DNA of 64,000 bases from Dysidea avara (Eukaryota; Porifera; Demospongiae; Dictyoceratida; Dysideidae): positions 7,961,098 through 8,025,097 of the forward strand of contig NC_089276.1 in assembly GCF_963678975.1 (NCBI RefSeq). The letters are read 5' to 3'. The position numbers were made by a program, and so were the translations under genes. Under the pieces are notes generated by a model. That model did no database searches, was not told the DNA's origin, and worked only from the letters and a program-made list of their open reading frames with translations. Positions 11,433-22,007 of this stretch are shown in pieces (the stretch's first letter is position 1; each line of letters opens with the position of its first letter).

Positions 11433-13540
11433 ATTGTACTGGATTCTGTAATTGCATTGGAATTAGTTATAAAAACACATAACATTGTATCGTGTTTATA
11501 GTAGTTATGCCACCAGCATTCCAGTGTAAGTAGTTTAATCATACCACATAATAATTCTGATTTCAGTAGTTAATCGATGAAGTTGTGTGTGTCCCAGGAA
11601 TGAGTACAATGCAAACTGTCCGATCTTCAAAAGCTAGGGTAAGAAAAGTCAATAATGAAATCAAAGGTGGCTGCCATAAAATGACTGCAATGATGCAATG
11701 ATGTTGACTTGCAATGATGTGACTGATGTTGACTGCAATGGCTGCAATGATGTTGACTTTGTTCCAATATACAAAGTCATTATTAAAACTTTGTTATCAT
11801 TAAATCATTGCAGCCATTTCATGGCTGAAGCCATTAATTAAAATTTATTATCACTAACATCATTGCAACCATTTTATGGCCGAAGCCATTATCATTTAGT
11901 ATGTAGAATGTCTGGAAACTATCAATACTTATCCTTGCAAGCAAACATGCAATAAGACTATACCGGTATGGCTACAAAGTACGTAGGCTTGCCCCTTAAA
12001 TGCTATGCATTCACCTTGTTACCTGATAATTTGTTGCGGTTACCTCTTGTTTTATCATGTGCAGTTGTGAAATCAAAGATTGTGGCCATGAAATGGCTGC
12101 AATGATGTCTCAACTGCAACCATAGCAGGAGCCAATATATCTTATTTGATTTGAGGATTAGGCAAAACTGAAATTACTATGTGACAGATTATATACTGTA
12201 TCATATACAGTGCATAGGTATTAGCAGCAGGTATTAGCACTAAGCATGCAGTAGTGGGCTAATGGTAGCCAAATAACTATTGTACTTAGGTAAGTTATTG
12301 GTTGTAATATTTTGTCTACATATTAATAACTTTATCCCTTATAAGGGAGATGAATCAACATATGGTACATTTAAGCAAGCAAGCAATGTGAACCTCTGAA
12401 GTTGATAAAATGGTGTATGCACAGATGATATGTAATAGTTATAATACACTCACGGTGTTTATAACTGAATTGTAAATACAATTCACAAGGGCTACAAGAA
12501 TTGAAACTTTACTAGTTTACCTATCTATATAGGGGAACACATTATTGAGGTGTCATGTTGGCAACATCAACAATGAAGTAGGTAGCTACTTGGAAGACAA
12601 CTGCAGATTCCAATTTTAGAAATGGTATATAGCTGTGTCTATATAATATCTTGTGAAATATATATCACTCCATCAGCATGGTATACACTGCTCCAGATTC
12701 CACTGAAGTGTAGCTATGACAAGGATCTCTTGCTACAAGTGCATGCCTACATTTGCCTTGATCCATGTTAATGCAATTTGCCTGGTCAACTATCACTGCT
12801 GACATTAGTTTCAAACATCTTCTGTGAGTAGTGTACATTGTTTAGGCTAATGGTCACAACAAACTATCAACAACTGTGCACCAGCTTTTGACACTAGCCT
12901 TCAGCAGTACGAGTATTGCAGCTGAAGAGGCCTAACAGCAAGCCATTACAGCAGATTTCCAATTATGACAAAAACATTAACTCAATAATCAGCTACCGAT
13001 TACGTAACCTGATAATTGTCCAACACATATGGAACCACAACTAATTAACTGTATATTTTAAGATTCTATTAATGAGCATGGTCTCAAACAATTAGTTAAC
13101 ATTCCCAGGGGCAGATCCAGAGGGGTGCACCTTGGCCAGGCTATAGTAATACAGCTGGGGGGCACACTGGGCCTATGGTGTACACTAGATACTATAAAGC
13201 TACTACATTCCAACCTATAATATATGTTTTGAAACTTACTGCTAAGGAAATAGCAACAGTTTTAACAGTGATCTATACCTGATCCCCAAGAGACTGGCTA
13301 ACAGCTAATGTAATTCCCATATTTTAAGAAAGGGGATTGCAGTGATCCAAACCCATTCCTTAACATCAGTGTGTTGCAAGTTACTTGAACACATATTGTA
13401 TCACATTTCAAAGCATTTAGAAGATAATCATGTCATATTCTGATTAGTCAATGGTTTGGCTCCCAACCTGGCCACTCAACTTATCTCTGTTGTTGAAGAT
13501 ATTCAGAGGACAGGAGTCCCAAGTTGATGTATATATATCA
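11433..13540 (+). repeat. dispersed repeat copy A
   Basis: Long segments recur in the same order at 21,021-21,153 and 25,310-27,417. Shared landmarks: TTATGCCACCAGCATTCCAG, the AATGGCTGCAATGATG-type blocks, AGGGAGATGAATCAACATA against AGGAAGATGAACCAACATA, and ATGAGCATGGTCTCAAACAA. The 3' part (from about 13,190) is a LINE reverse-transcriptase fragment. Noncoding overall. Confidence 0.8.
13200..13520 (+). pseudogene. decayed LINE reverse-transcriptase fragment (within repeat A)
   Basis: Interrupted plus-strand frames resemble the fingers region of non-LTR reverse transcriptases: ANVIPI, then KKGDCSDPN, then LTSVCCKLLEHILYH. Stops and frameshifts throughout. The same fragment, shorter, ends repeat B near 27,417. 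Confidence 0.7.
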
Positions 13541-13582
13541 GGGGGAGGGGGGGGGGGGGGCTGAAGCCCCCCTTTCATATTT
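13537..13582. repeat. poly-G tract in a short hairpin
   Basis: CAGGGGGA followed by a run of more than 12 G, then GCTGAAGCCCCCC. The C run can pair with the G run. Possible G-quadruplex or hairpin, and length may be unstable. Confidence 0.6.
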
Positions 13583-14037
13583 AGGCTTTACTTGATCAAT
13601 ATGCTGAGTATTATAATGAAATTTTGTCTTAGCATAATTATATGATCACTATAATACAAAACCACCTTATAAACATCTTTCCAAGGTATTATCAGTGGAT
13701 TTAGGCTAAAGTTTATGCAACAAGGACCCGGATCAGCATTGGAGGTGTACAAGATCGAGATACTCTAATTAGCGATTTCCAACCTACCAATTTTTCACAC
13801 ATATTTTTGCTACTTAAATTATATTTTTGCTACTTAAATTATACACCTTCAATAAACGTTTCACAAGCTGCCGTTCCAGTAAATGGTAGCCAATGCTTCG
13901 TACTTTGTATTGCACTTTACTGGATTAAAATCCATGCAGTATTTATTGAAATACAGCAAATCAAAGTTTGAGAAATAAAAAATCCCCATAGGAAGCCCAT
14001 ACAAATAATTGCGTACGTAATTCTAATGCACCTATCA

Positions 14038-14345
14038 ATGTTAAGCCCCACCCCCCAGTACGGGGAGGGTGGGGATTTGATCAAATGGAAAGTCAAATTC
14101 CCCTGCCTGGGGGTGAATTATCAGGCCAAATCCCCACATAGTCCCACCCTATGAGGTGGGGATAGGAAGGGGATTTGACAACCAATGTATGTGTTGTAAG
14201 AACAGAAGCCACAGTGATAAAGGTACACGAGGTGCTGCAGTTTTACCACGTGTTCTCTCGCGCTTTCACGTATAAAACTACTGTAAAGGATCTATGCTAC
14301 TATAGAGCGCTTGTTCAAATTCCCCACCCCAGGGGGCAAAATTTA
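14038..14345. mobile_element. MITE with CCCCACCCC-type inverted ends
   Basis: Left end TAAGCCCCACCCCCCAGTAC; right end CCCCACCCCAGGGGGCAAAA. An internal inverted copy (GGGGATTTGATC / CAAATTCCCC) is present. Unusually GC-rich for the region. The 77-codon ORF inside is not believed to be a gene. Confidence 0.55.
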
Positions 14346-14639
14346 TTTATATTATATTTATATATTTCATTGCTTTACAGATACATAGCAAAATTACAAG
14401 GATGGTAGGTACAATAATAAGACAGTATGATTGGAAAGGTGATCTGAAGGACAAATGACAATCAATGCCAGATGCCTATAAAACTATCTACTTATACTTA
14501 ACTTAATTACCAAAAGCCTATGAAACTAGTTATTACAATAAATGATAATTACAATGGTTGGGGAGCTTAGCACAATTACAACAAGGACATGCGAAATGGA
14601 AAGTACATTTATTATTTGAATTAAAATTACTTAAAAAAT

Positions 14640-15640
14640 GTTCCCATAAATAGCTCTTTAACTGTTAATTAATTGTGTTGAAGGAAAGGGTAAGGTCATT
14701 ACTGGCAGAGAATTCCATAATCTGGGAAGTCTATAAAAATAAGAATTGGCACATATTGAATTACTTAAAATCTTGTGATGTAGTTTGATATTTGATGATC
14801 TGGTAATAGAATTATTGGAGGTTACATAATTAGAGATGTTAAAACTAGGAGTAAGATACTTTAATGATCTGATGAAAAATAGAATGTCTAGTAATTCAAA
14901 TGTGTACATTAAGGGTAATAGTTTGAGATCCATAAGTCTTTCCTTGTAATCCAAAGTAAAATCGTTTAAAATAAATTTGGTGGCACGTCGCTGAATTCTT
15001 TCCAACATCGAAATATCCTTAATGAGATTGGGCCGCCACAAAGAAGAGCAATACAATAAGGTTGATCTGACTAAGGTTAGATAAAGAGTTCTTTTGGGTT
15101 GGATTGATATAGTGTTTTTGAATGTTCGCCGTATCAGACCAATTGATTTATAAGCCTTAGCTGTAATGGCTTCGTAATGGGATTGCCAAGTTAAGTTTGT
15201 TGTAAATATGATGCCAAAATCTTTGTATTGAGGTACTTTAGATAGTTCAAAATTATCAAGATTGTAAACAGTGATAGCTGAAGTTGATGATGGTAAACAC
15301 TGTAGGACAACACATTTGTTAACTTTGAAAGAAAGAAGGTTCTCTGTACTCCACTTATATAATAGGTTCAAGTCATGTTGGAGATGAGTGGAGTCCATAT
15401 GAGTTCTTATAGGTAGATAACACTTGAGGTCATCGGCAAACTTGAATATAGCTAGTTGAATGTACTACGACATGAGATAAGTCATTTATATAGATTAAAA
15501 ATAGTAACGGTCCTAGTATACTGCCCTGTGGAACACCAGACTTAACAGTCGACCTTCTATTGACTGGATAATGTGCAAATATTGCAGGACCCACTTGATG
15601 AGTATGCTCAAGGTGACAATGACGTACGCACAACTTTTTA
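14640..15640 (-). pseudogene. 5'-truncated LINE (non-LTR retrotransposon) reverse transcriptase
   Basis: The minus strand carries the C-terminal half of a Jockey/CR1/L2-type reverse transcriptase in two frames. 15,633-15,430 has the palm motif SGVPQGSILGPLLFLIYIND. After a one-base frameshift near 15,445 the second frame (to 14,658) begins FADDLKCY, the catalytic F-A-D-D box, and continues through the thumb (NLTWQSHYEAITAKAYKSIG, LYLTLVRSTLLYCSSLW, LERIQRRATKFIL) to RLPRLWNSLP near the end. Everything 5' of the palm is missing, as is usual for LINE copies. Dead copy. Confidence 0.9.
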
Positions 15641-16073
15641 TAAAGACTGCAGTAATGATTACATAAATGACAGCATTGTGTGCGAATTAATGTAGTGCTT
15701 ACCTGTCATAAGATACAGTTATCTTTGTCTTGCAGTTCATAGCAAAAGTGCGATGGTAACCATTTCGCTTTAAATCGTCCAATGCCGTATGAAACTGTTG
15801 AAAAGTGTCGAATTGGGTGCCAACTTCCATTACAAGTTCTCAGTACAGCTCTGAAAAGTGTCCGATTGGGCGCCAACCACCATGACACGTGCGGAGCACT
15901 GCTGAAAAGTGTCAAATTGGGCGCCATGATACGTGAAAATCGACACGTGTTGAGTCTGCGACCAGCATGGTTTAATCACGTGACAGGCGCAGGCCCATCA
16001 GCAGATGATTATATGAGGCACCGGTGGAAATAAGATGTACGTGGCTCTAAGAATAACCGGTACACCGGTGGAC
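15641..16073. repeat. intergenic DNA with degenerate tandem repeat
   Basis: Three degenerate copies of a unit of about 50 bp (CTGAAAAGTGTC...TTGGGCGCCA) start near 15,797, 15,852 and 15,902. A near-palindrome ACCGGTACACCGGT lies at 16,056-16,069. More GC-rich than its surroundings; short ORFs in it are repeat-derived. Confidence 0.6.
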
Positions 16074-16078
16074 ATAGA

Positions 16079-16220
16079 TGTGATAGCTCGGTTGATAATT
16101 AACATCACGCGATACCTTAGAATAATGTACTACAACATTCATACATTATTGGCCTAAATCATATAGTCTAATTAACTACATACTACTGTCCCATATGTCT
16201 ATAGTCAACTATTTCCTACA
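16079..16220 (-). repeat. 3' LTR of the Gypsy element
   Basis: 142 bp, beginning TGTGATAGCTCGG and ending TTTCCTACA in plus orientation. Preceded by target duplication ATAGA. On the element's own strand it follows the polypurine tract at 16,221-16,234. Confidence 0.96.
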
Positions 16221-16256
16221 CCTCCCCACCAAGCTTTTCACGAGATGTGAAAAAGC

Positions 16257-19200
16257 TTAATAATGGCCCTGCCAGGTGGGGTCTTCAATAAGTCTCTGTG
16301 GCCTCCTCCTGACTCTGCTAGAACGTCGTGGCAATGACAAGTCCATTGGCAAGGATTGTTGTTCTTGTGATTGAACGACTGGTGCTGGTTGTGGTAGTGA
16401 TGACAATGGTACTCTGCGTCGGATGAATCTTCGATTTCTGATGAGGGTCTTTCCTGATGATGTCTTAATCGTGTACTGGCGATATGGTCCAATTGCAATG
16501 ACTTCTCCATATACGTCCCATAATTTTGTTCTAGGATTTTGCAGAGCTACTTGGGACTGTAACCGTATGTCTGGTAGTGGGCAAGTATTGCGGTTGTAAT
16601 AATTTGTGGCCTGTTGCCGGACTTTTCCTGCCTTGGCTCTAGCCTGATCTTGTTGTAATTGTGTTATCGGAGTAAATGAACTGGTGTGGGCAGGTAGAGT
16701 GTCCTGTATCGGGCGTCCGAACAACTTGTGTGCAGGTGACAGCCCGTCTTTCACGGAAGGTGTGTTTCGATACTGTAGCAAAGCTCTGCAAAGCTTGTCA
16801 CCATCTAAATATCTACCGTTCCAAGCTGCATGGATGATTTTCTTCATGGATTTAACAGTGGCTTCTGCTTTGCCATTACTTTGTGGGTAGTGTGGGGATG
16901 ACATCTGGTGTTGAAACTTCCATTGCGTAGCAAATTGACGAAACTGATTGGAAGAGAATTGTGGTCCTCCATCTGACCAAAATGTATCTGGGACTGCTGT
17001 GCATGCAAATAACTCTCTGAGTACAGTGATCAAGTTAGTGGCATTTGCCGATTTACCCATGGGAACTACAGTGGGCCAATCTGTGTAGCAGTCCACAATA
17101 ACAAGGTAACATTGGCCCCCGTGATAACAAAAATCAGCTGCTAATTCTTTGAAAGGACGGGGTGGGAGTGGCTTTGCAATCATTGGCTCTCTGGTGTTTG
17201 ATGGCCTATGAACTTGACATTGTGTACATTGTGAGACTATGTTGTCTATGTCATTATCCAGGCCTGGCCAGTAAACTGTGAGCCGTGCGCGTTGCTTGGT
17301 GCGCACCACACCTTGGTGTGATTCATGCAGTTGGTTGAGGATTCTCCGACGCATCTGGGAAGGGATCAGCAGGCGACAACCATATACAATTAAGTCATCA
17401 TCAATAGTGAGGTGATGCCGCAGCTGCCAGTAACGTTTACAAGACTCTGGCAAGTCTCCTCTGTGGTTTGGAAATCCCTGCATGATGATGCCTTTCAACT
17501 GCTGGTATTCTTCATCCTGCCTTGCCTGCTGTCGCAGGTCTTGGAGCCGTACACTCTCTTCTGTACTGCCTGACTGTCGGACTCTCATCTCGGAAATAGA
17601 AACAGTTGGGGTATGGTCCTCCTCACATTCTGCGATTGCATCATCTTGTGTTGGTTCCTTGATCGGGTAGTGTGACAGTGCATCAGGTGCTGCATTCGTA
17701 CTACCCTTGCACCAAACTGCTGTGAAATTATAAGCCATCAGTTTGGCCCTCAGGCGTTGCAATCTAGGGTTATCAATTTCGTCTAGTCGGTGGTTGTTAA
17801 GAATGGGCACCAATGGGCTATGATCTGTGAAGACTTGAAAATTCTGCAGGCCACGTAAAAACATGTTACACTTCATGACTGCCCATGCAACAGCCAACAG
17901 CTCTAGTTCTATGACAGCATATCTGGACTCTGCTGGTGTGAGAAAACGAGAGCCTGCCTGTACCATGGACCATTGCTCTGTACCTACCTGGTGCTGTTGT
18001 AAGATGAAGCCTACCCCATGTCTACTAGCATCTGTGCATAGTCTTGTTGGTTTGTCTAGACTGAAGTATGCTAATGTGGGGACTTCTGTAAGGTGCTCTT
18101 TCGCCTTAGTAAATGCTTGCTCATGTTCAGCAGACCATAAAAAGTCGTTTTTTGTGCTTAATAGAGGGCGCAATGGTACTAGCAGTTTAGAAATTGTGTC
18201 TGTACTCGATGAAAGTTGATTAACAAGGCCAAAGAAAGAGCGAAGGTCAGAGCGGCTGGAGGGAACAGGAAAGGAAGTTATGGCATCAGTGATGGATGAG
18301 TCAATGCGGTAACCCTCAGTGGACAAGTTGAAGCCTGCAAAAGTGATTGTTGTCTGGCAGAATGTGCATTTATCACGGTTGAGCGATATTTGGCGGTCTT
18401 GGCAACGTTGCAGAAACTGTTTGACATGTGTGATATGACTTTCCTTGTCCTTATCAAATATTACCACATCATCCACCACTCTGCGAAATGCTGATAGGCC
18501 TTCAAACGCCTCTGCCATGCGACGGTTGTAATGTTCTGCTATGGATGATAGCCCATACGGCGCTCTTAAGTACTTATACCTCCCAAATGGAGTAATGAAG
18601 GTGGTGTACAACTGGCTCTCCTCATCAAGTGGACATTGGTGGTACCCCTTAGCTGCATCAATCACCGTAAAGTACTTTGCTTCACTGGCAGAGATGTCTG
18701 CTACCGCCTCTGCAGGAGTTGGAGACTGGTATCGCTCTCGTTTGACGTATCGGTTAAGACGGGAAAGGTCAACGCACATTCGGATCCTATCCGACCCTTT
18801 CTTAGGGGTTACTACTATAGGGGAGCACCACTCTGTCACTTCAGTGACTGGGGCAATGATGCCCTGTTCTTGCAATAAATCAAGCTCTGCTTGTAACTTG
18901 TCCATGTAGGCAAATGGGATTGACCTTGGCGTCTTTACACAAAATGGCACAGGATCTTCCATCAGGGTAATATGGAACTTCTCTCCCTCCATCACACGGA
19001 TCTGGCCATCGAACACTGCTGGATGTTGAGCCACTAGGGTTTGGGCTACTGACTGGTTCTCAGTTTGCTGGATCAGCGTACATGCAGGTGTCACTTTCTG
19101 AGGATCTCCTTGCAGTAGCTGGACTGCTGGTTGTGGGTAGTATGGCGGAAGTATTCCTAAGCCTTTGGCAGCTTTCCATAAAATCAGTGCACCTGTTACT

Positions 19201-20417
19201 CCAGGATATATGTGTAATTCATCTTTGTACTTCAATGCACCCAGCTGGATAGTAATTGGTATCTTACCTAGTGGTACCATGCTGGAACCGTTCACCGTTC
19301 TTGGACTGATGTGTGATGGAAGTATGTTGTCTATGTGACGGCCTAGTGTTTGAAGCATCTCCTGCCCTGCAGCTGAAATGTCTGCTCCTGAATCTGGGAG
19401 TACGTCAATGTAGTGGGAACCAGCAGGTGATGAAACACGGACAGTAATGGTTGGCGCTGGCTCTGTGGCAGTGTCATCCACTTTGTAAAGCTGCAAGTGG
19501 TTAGCCTGGCTGTGATGCTGAGACTGCACTCGGATGGCATTTGCACTCGGTTGGAGTTGAGGAACAGCCAGCTCCTGTGTGGTGCCACGGTACTGGTAAG
19601 ATGGTAATGCCTGTGGTCGTGGCGGCTGTAAAGTTTTTCCAGGGTGCTGTCGAACACCCCTGCTCCGACACACTTTGGCGAAGTGGCCAACCTTATGGCA
19701 GGACATGCACACTTGGCTGTAGGCAGGGCACTGTTGGCGTCCACCTTTGTGCATATTAGATCCACATCCTGAGCACATCTGTGTTGGTTGTTGGCTACGT
19801 TGGTGTAATGCTGCCACCATCCCCAGGTCCGGCACGTGTATGTCTGAACGATGTTTCTTTGCAGCCTCACGACTACGGCCCATACTTATTGTTTTGGCTA
19901 GGGTGAGGTTGTTCTCTTGCAATAAATCCTCTATCGTATCGCCATCACTGGCACCTTCGATGACTTGGTCACGAATGTTCTTCTCCGTACAGGCATCAGA
20001 GCAAAATTTGCATGTCTTCGCCAGTTCACGTAGTGCAATAAGAAAGTCATCAAATGATTCTCCAGGTTGTTGCACCCTTCGACGGAAATTGCGGCGCTCG
20101 ACGGTTTCATTTAAGTGACCATCGACGTAGCGCTGAAGCGCCTCAATAATGGTCGTTACGTCATTCCTTTGCTCGGTTGTAAGGCCTAAGTTCTGAACTA
20201 TTGACAAAGTTTCTCGTGAAAAACACAAACTTAATGCTTCTACCTGCTTTGATGCCTCCTGTTGAGCCAGTCCGGATAGGCTGCAGTAGGATCTCCATTG
20301 TAGTCGCCATGTGGTGAAGTCAGTCCCTCTGTCTATTTGCAGATCTAGCTTGGGTAGATCATTCAATCTGAATGTGTAGGAGGGCCCTGGGGCAGCTTCT
20401 AAAGGTGGCGTCGACAT
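16257..20417 (-). CDS. Gypsy Gag-Pol polyprotein (1386 residues)
   Basis: Single uninterrupted frame. The first 200 residues are Gag-like, followed by two CCHC-type zinc knuckles (about 215-250: CSGCG..., then CMSCHKVGHFAKVC). The aspartic protease has DSGAD at about 342. Reverse transcriptase spans about 500-690 with FTVIDAAKGYHQ and the active site VVDDVVIF at about 647; V-V-D-D replaces the more common Y-x-D-D. RNase H has CTDASRHGVGF at about 794. Integrase shows an HHCC finger (H near 1034, C-x-x-C at 1064-1067) and a D-D-E triad near 1095, 1149 and 1185. No chromodomain is seen; the C-terminus is basic and Pro-rich. Gag and Pol are fused without a frameshift or stop between them. Mobilises its own RNA copy through cDNA integration. 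Confidence 0.96.
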   Translation of the reverse strand: MSTPPLEAAPGPSYTFRLNDLPKLDLQIDRGTDFTTWRLQWRSYCSLSGLAQQEASKQVEALSLCFSRETLSIVQNLGLTTEQRNDVTTIIEALQRYVDGHLNETVERRNFRRRVQQPGESFDDFLIALRELAKTCKFCSDACTEKNIRDQVIEGASDGDTIEDLLQENNLTLAKTISMGRSREAAKKHRSDIHVPDLGMVAALHQRSQQPTQMCSGCGSNMHKGGRQQCPAYSQVCMSCHKVGHFAKVCRSRGVRQHPGKTLQPPRPQALPSYQYRGTTQELAVPQLQPSANAIRVQSQHHSQANHLQLYKVDDTATEPAPTITVRVSSPAGSHYIDVLPDSGADISAAGQEMLQTLGRHIDNILPSHISPRTVNGSSMVPLGKIPITIQLGALKYKDELHIYPGVTGALILWKAAKGLGILPPYYPQPAVQLLQGDPQKVTPACTLIQQTENQSVAQTLVAQHPAVFDGQIRVMEGEKFHITLMEDPVPFCVKTPRSIPFAYMDKLQAELDLLQEQGIIAPVTEVTEWCSPIVVTPKKGSDRIRMCVDLSRLNRYVKRERYQSPTPAEAVADISASEAKYFTVIDAAKGYHQCPLDEESQLYTTFITPFGRYKYLRAPYGLSSIAEHYNRRMAEAFEGLSAFRRVVDDVVIFDKDKESHITHVKQFLQRCQDRQISLNRDKCTFCQTTITFAGFNLSTEGYRIDSSITDAITSFPVPSSRSDLRSFFGLVNQLSSSTDTISKLLVPLRPLLSTKNDFLWSAEHEQAFTKAKEHLTEVPTLAYFSLDKPTRLCTDASRHGVGFILQQHQVGTEQWSMVQAGSRFLTPAESRYAVIELELLAVAWAVMKCNMFLRGLQNFQVFTDHSPLVPILNNHRLDEIDNPRLQRLRAKLMAYNFTAVWCKGSTNAAPDALSHYPIKEPTQDDAIAECEEDHTPTVSISEMRVRQSGSTEESVRLQDLRQQARQDEEYQQLKGIIMQGFPNHRGDLPESCKRYWQLRHHLTIDDDLIVYGCRLLIPSQMRRRILNQLHESHQGVVRTKQRARLTVYWPGLDNDIDNIVSQCTQCQVHRPSNTREPMIAKPLPPRPFKELAADFCYHGGQCYLVIVDCYTDWPTVVPMGKSANATNLITVLRELFACTAVPDTFWSDGGPQFSSNQFRQFATQWKFQHQMSSPHYPQSNGKAEATVKSMKKIIHAAWNGRYLDGDKLCRALLQYRNTPSVKDGLSPAHKLFGRPIQDTLPAHTSSFTPITQLQQDQARAKAGKVRQQATNYYNRNTCPLPDIRLQSQVALQNPRTKLWDVYGEVIAIGPYRQYTIKTSSGKTLIRNRRFIRRRVPLSSLPQPAPVVQSQEQQSLPMDLSLPRRSSRVRRRPQRLIEDPTWQGHY

Positions 20418-20575
20418 CGGGTCCTCCTACACCTAGGAGAAAAACAATGGCGGAAACAGATGTAACTTCGTACTACACAGGTACCTGCACGGGTGCCTCT
20501 AACCGGCACCAGGGAATCAAGACTGTGGTTACAAACAGGATCGGGCTTATGTAGCTGTCCCTTCGACAGGTTTCT

Positions 20576-20593
20576 TGGCTACTCGCAGCGCCA
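20576..20593 (-). other. tRNA primer-binding site of the Gypsy element
   Basis: Immediately inside the 5' LTR, the minus strand reads TGGCGCTGCGAGTAGCC. TGG matches the CCA end of a tRNA primer. I did not assign the tRNA. Confidence 0.8.
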
Positions 20594-20735
20594 TGTGATA
20601 ACTCGGTTGATAATTAACATCACGCGATACCTTAGAATAATGTACTACAACATTCATACATTATTGGCCTAAATCATATAGTCTAGTTAACTACATACTA
20701 CTGTCCCATATGTCTATTGTCAACTATTTCCTACA
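20594..20735 (-). repeat. 5' LTR of the Gypsy element
   Basis: 142 bp, differs from the other LTR at three sites (including GATAACTCGG against GATAGCTCGG). Followed by target duplication ATAGA. Contains the element's promoter by family rule. Confidence 0.96.
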
Positions 20736-20740
20736 ATAGA

Positions 20741-21020
20741 CACTCCGAAAAAAAAAAAGAAACTTCCCCTTTGATGTCGGCAACCTCGATCACGAAACAA
20801 TAGGCATGGATTTGCTTCACTGCTTGTGTGGTAGTTACTAGTGACACGATGAGTTCAACTCCAGAGTTTCAGAGGGATAGCGCAAGTGACGGGTGGATTA
20901 CAGGAAGGCCGAATTTGACAACGTTCGTTCTCGTAAAATCCTCACGTAGTGGTCGCGTCATTTATTGTCTGCGGCGCGCGTTTCTGCTTTACTGGCCGCG
21001 CGACACACCACCGTGAGTCT
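20741..21020. other. GC-rich flank ending in the terminal sequence shared with L and R
   Basis: CpG-richer than its surroundings. 20,990-21,018 (GGCCGCGCGACACACCACC followed by GTGAGTCTTGA) matches, in opposite orientation, the terminus of element L at 21,160-21,185 and the terminus of R near 47,455. It may be the end of another member of the same element family. No gene accepted. Confidence 0.5.
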
Positions 21021-21153
21021 TGATTGTAATGGATCTGCAATTGTTTGGATTTAGTTATAAGAACAGCTAACAGTGCATCGTGTTTGTATAGATTATATAG
21101 TGGTTATGCCACCAGCATTCCAGTGTAAAGGTAAATATTTTTAATCATACCAC
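21021..21153 (+). repeat. 5' segment of dispersed repeat copy B
   Basis: Matches 11,433-11,553 of copy A through ...GCCACCAGCATTCCAGTGTAA and TAATCATACCACAT. Both copies contain ATGCCACCAGCATTCCAGT followed by a GTAAG-type donor, which could be the first exon of a lost transposon gene. Copy B is then interrupted by element L. Confidence 0.7.
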
Positions 21154-22007
21154 ATCAAGACACACGGTAGTGTGTCGTGCGGCCCAAGAAGCCGGCGCGC
21201 AACCCCGTGAGTATATTGACAGGAAGAAAGAAAACGCAATTTTCGCACCTCCGTAGCTCTGTGCTGCCTTGATGAAACAAGACAAATTTTGCTGTGTAGA
21301 TTCCCTCCACCTTCAGCACTCCACATTCCAAATTTGAGAGAAATCGCTTCAGGCATTCCTGAGATATGCGACTTCAAAAACTGGCTTAGTTTCTTCGTTT
21401 TTCTTCTTCTTATTTTTCTTCCTCTTTTCGCACACTTACAAAAACTGCTATAAAACGCGAACGCGTTATCCGATTGCCTTGAAATTTGGCACACAGAAGG
21501 GGGGGTATAAAGGCGCATTTCGGTACCAACTTTGGCTGTAATACCATAAACAGGCAAAGAGTTATGAGCGATTATGCACGAAAAATAACACCAATATGTT
21601 GTCACACCTACAGGGTAAACCGCGTATGGGAAGAAGCTGAAAATCGGTGGGTGAATAGGTTAACTATTGAACCTCAAACCTTTTGTGGTTTGAAAGAAAT
21701 CGAGCTAAAAACCAGGAAGATACAGCGAAAAAATCAACAGTGTGTAACAATTACGCAATCGAGATTAGCTAATTTTTATTTTTTAATTTTATTATTATTA
21801 TTATTATTATGCTTGCCACGCCTACCAGATAAACCACTTGGGGTAATGCTTTGAAAATCGCTGTACAGATGGAGTTATCATCTTAGAAAGGCTCTTCAAT
21901 GATGTAGAAAAATCAGACTTAAAGCCACGGAGTTATAACACGAAATCCAACTTGGTGTAGCAAGTGCGAGATCGAGATACTCTAATAGAGCAGTCATCCT
22001 AATAGAG

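Larger units (their letters stand above)
16079..20735 (-). mobile_element. full-length Ty3/Gypsy LTR retrotransposon
   Basis: Two 142-bp LTRs (16079-16220 and 20594-20735) differ at three positions by eye and have TG...CA ends. They are flanked by a perfect 5-bp target duplication, ATAGA (16074-16078 and 20736-20740). The element reads on the minus strand: 5' LTR on the right, a primer-binding site starting TGGCGCTGCGAGTAGCC directly inside it, one long Gag-Pol ORF, then a purine-rich tract (GGTGGGGAGG) next to the 3' LTR. All structural parts are present and the ORF is uninterrupted, so it is young and possibly still competent. Confidence 0.97.

Noticed and set aside
19343-19870. 175-codon minus-strand ORF
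   Set aside because: Alternative frame of the Gypsy Gag-Pol gene.
21154-21200. Helitron 3' end (hairpin followed by CTRR)
   Set aside because: A hairpin is present, but no CTRR follows it in L or R and no Rep/helicase gene is visible.
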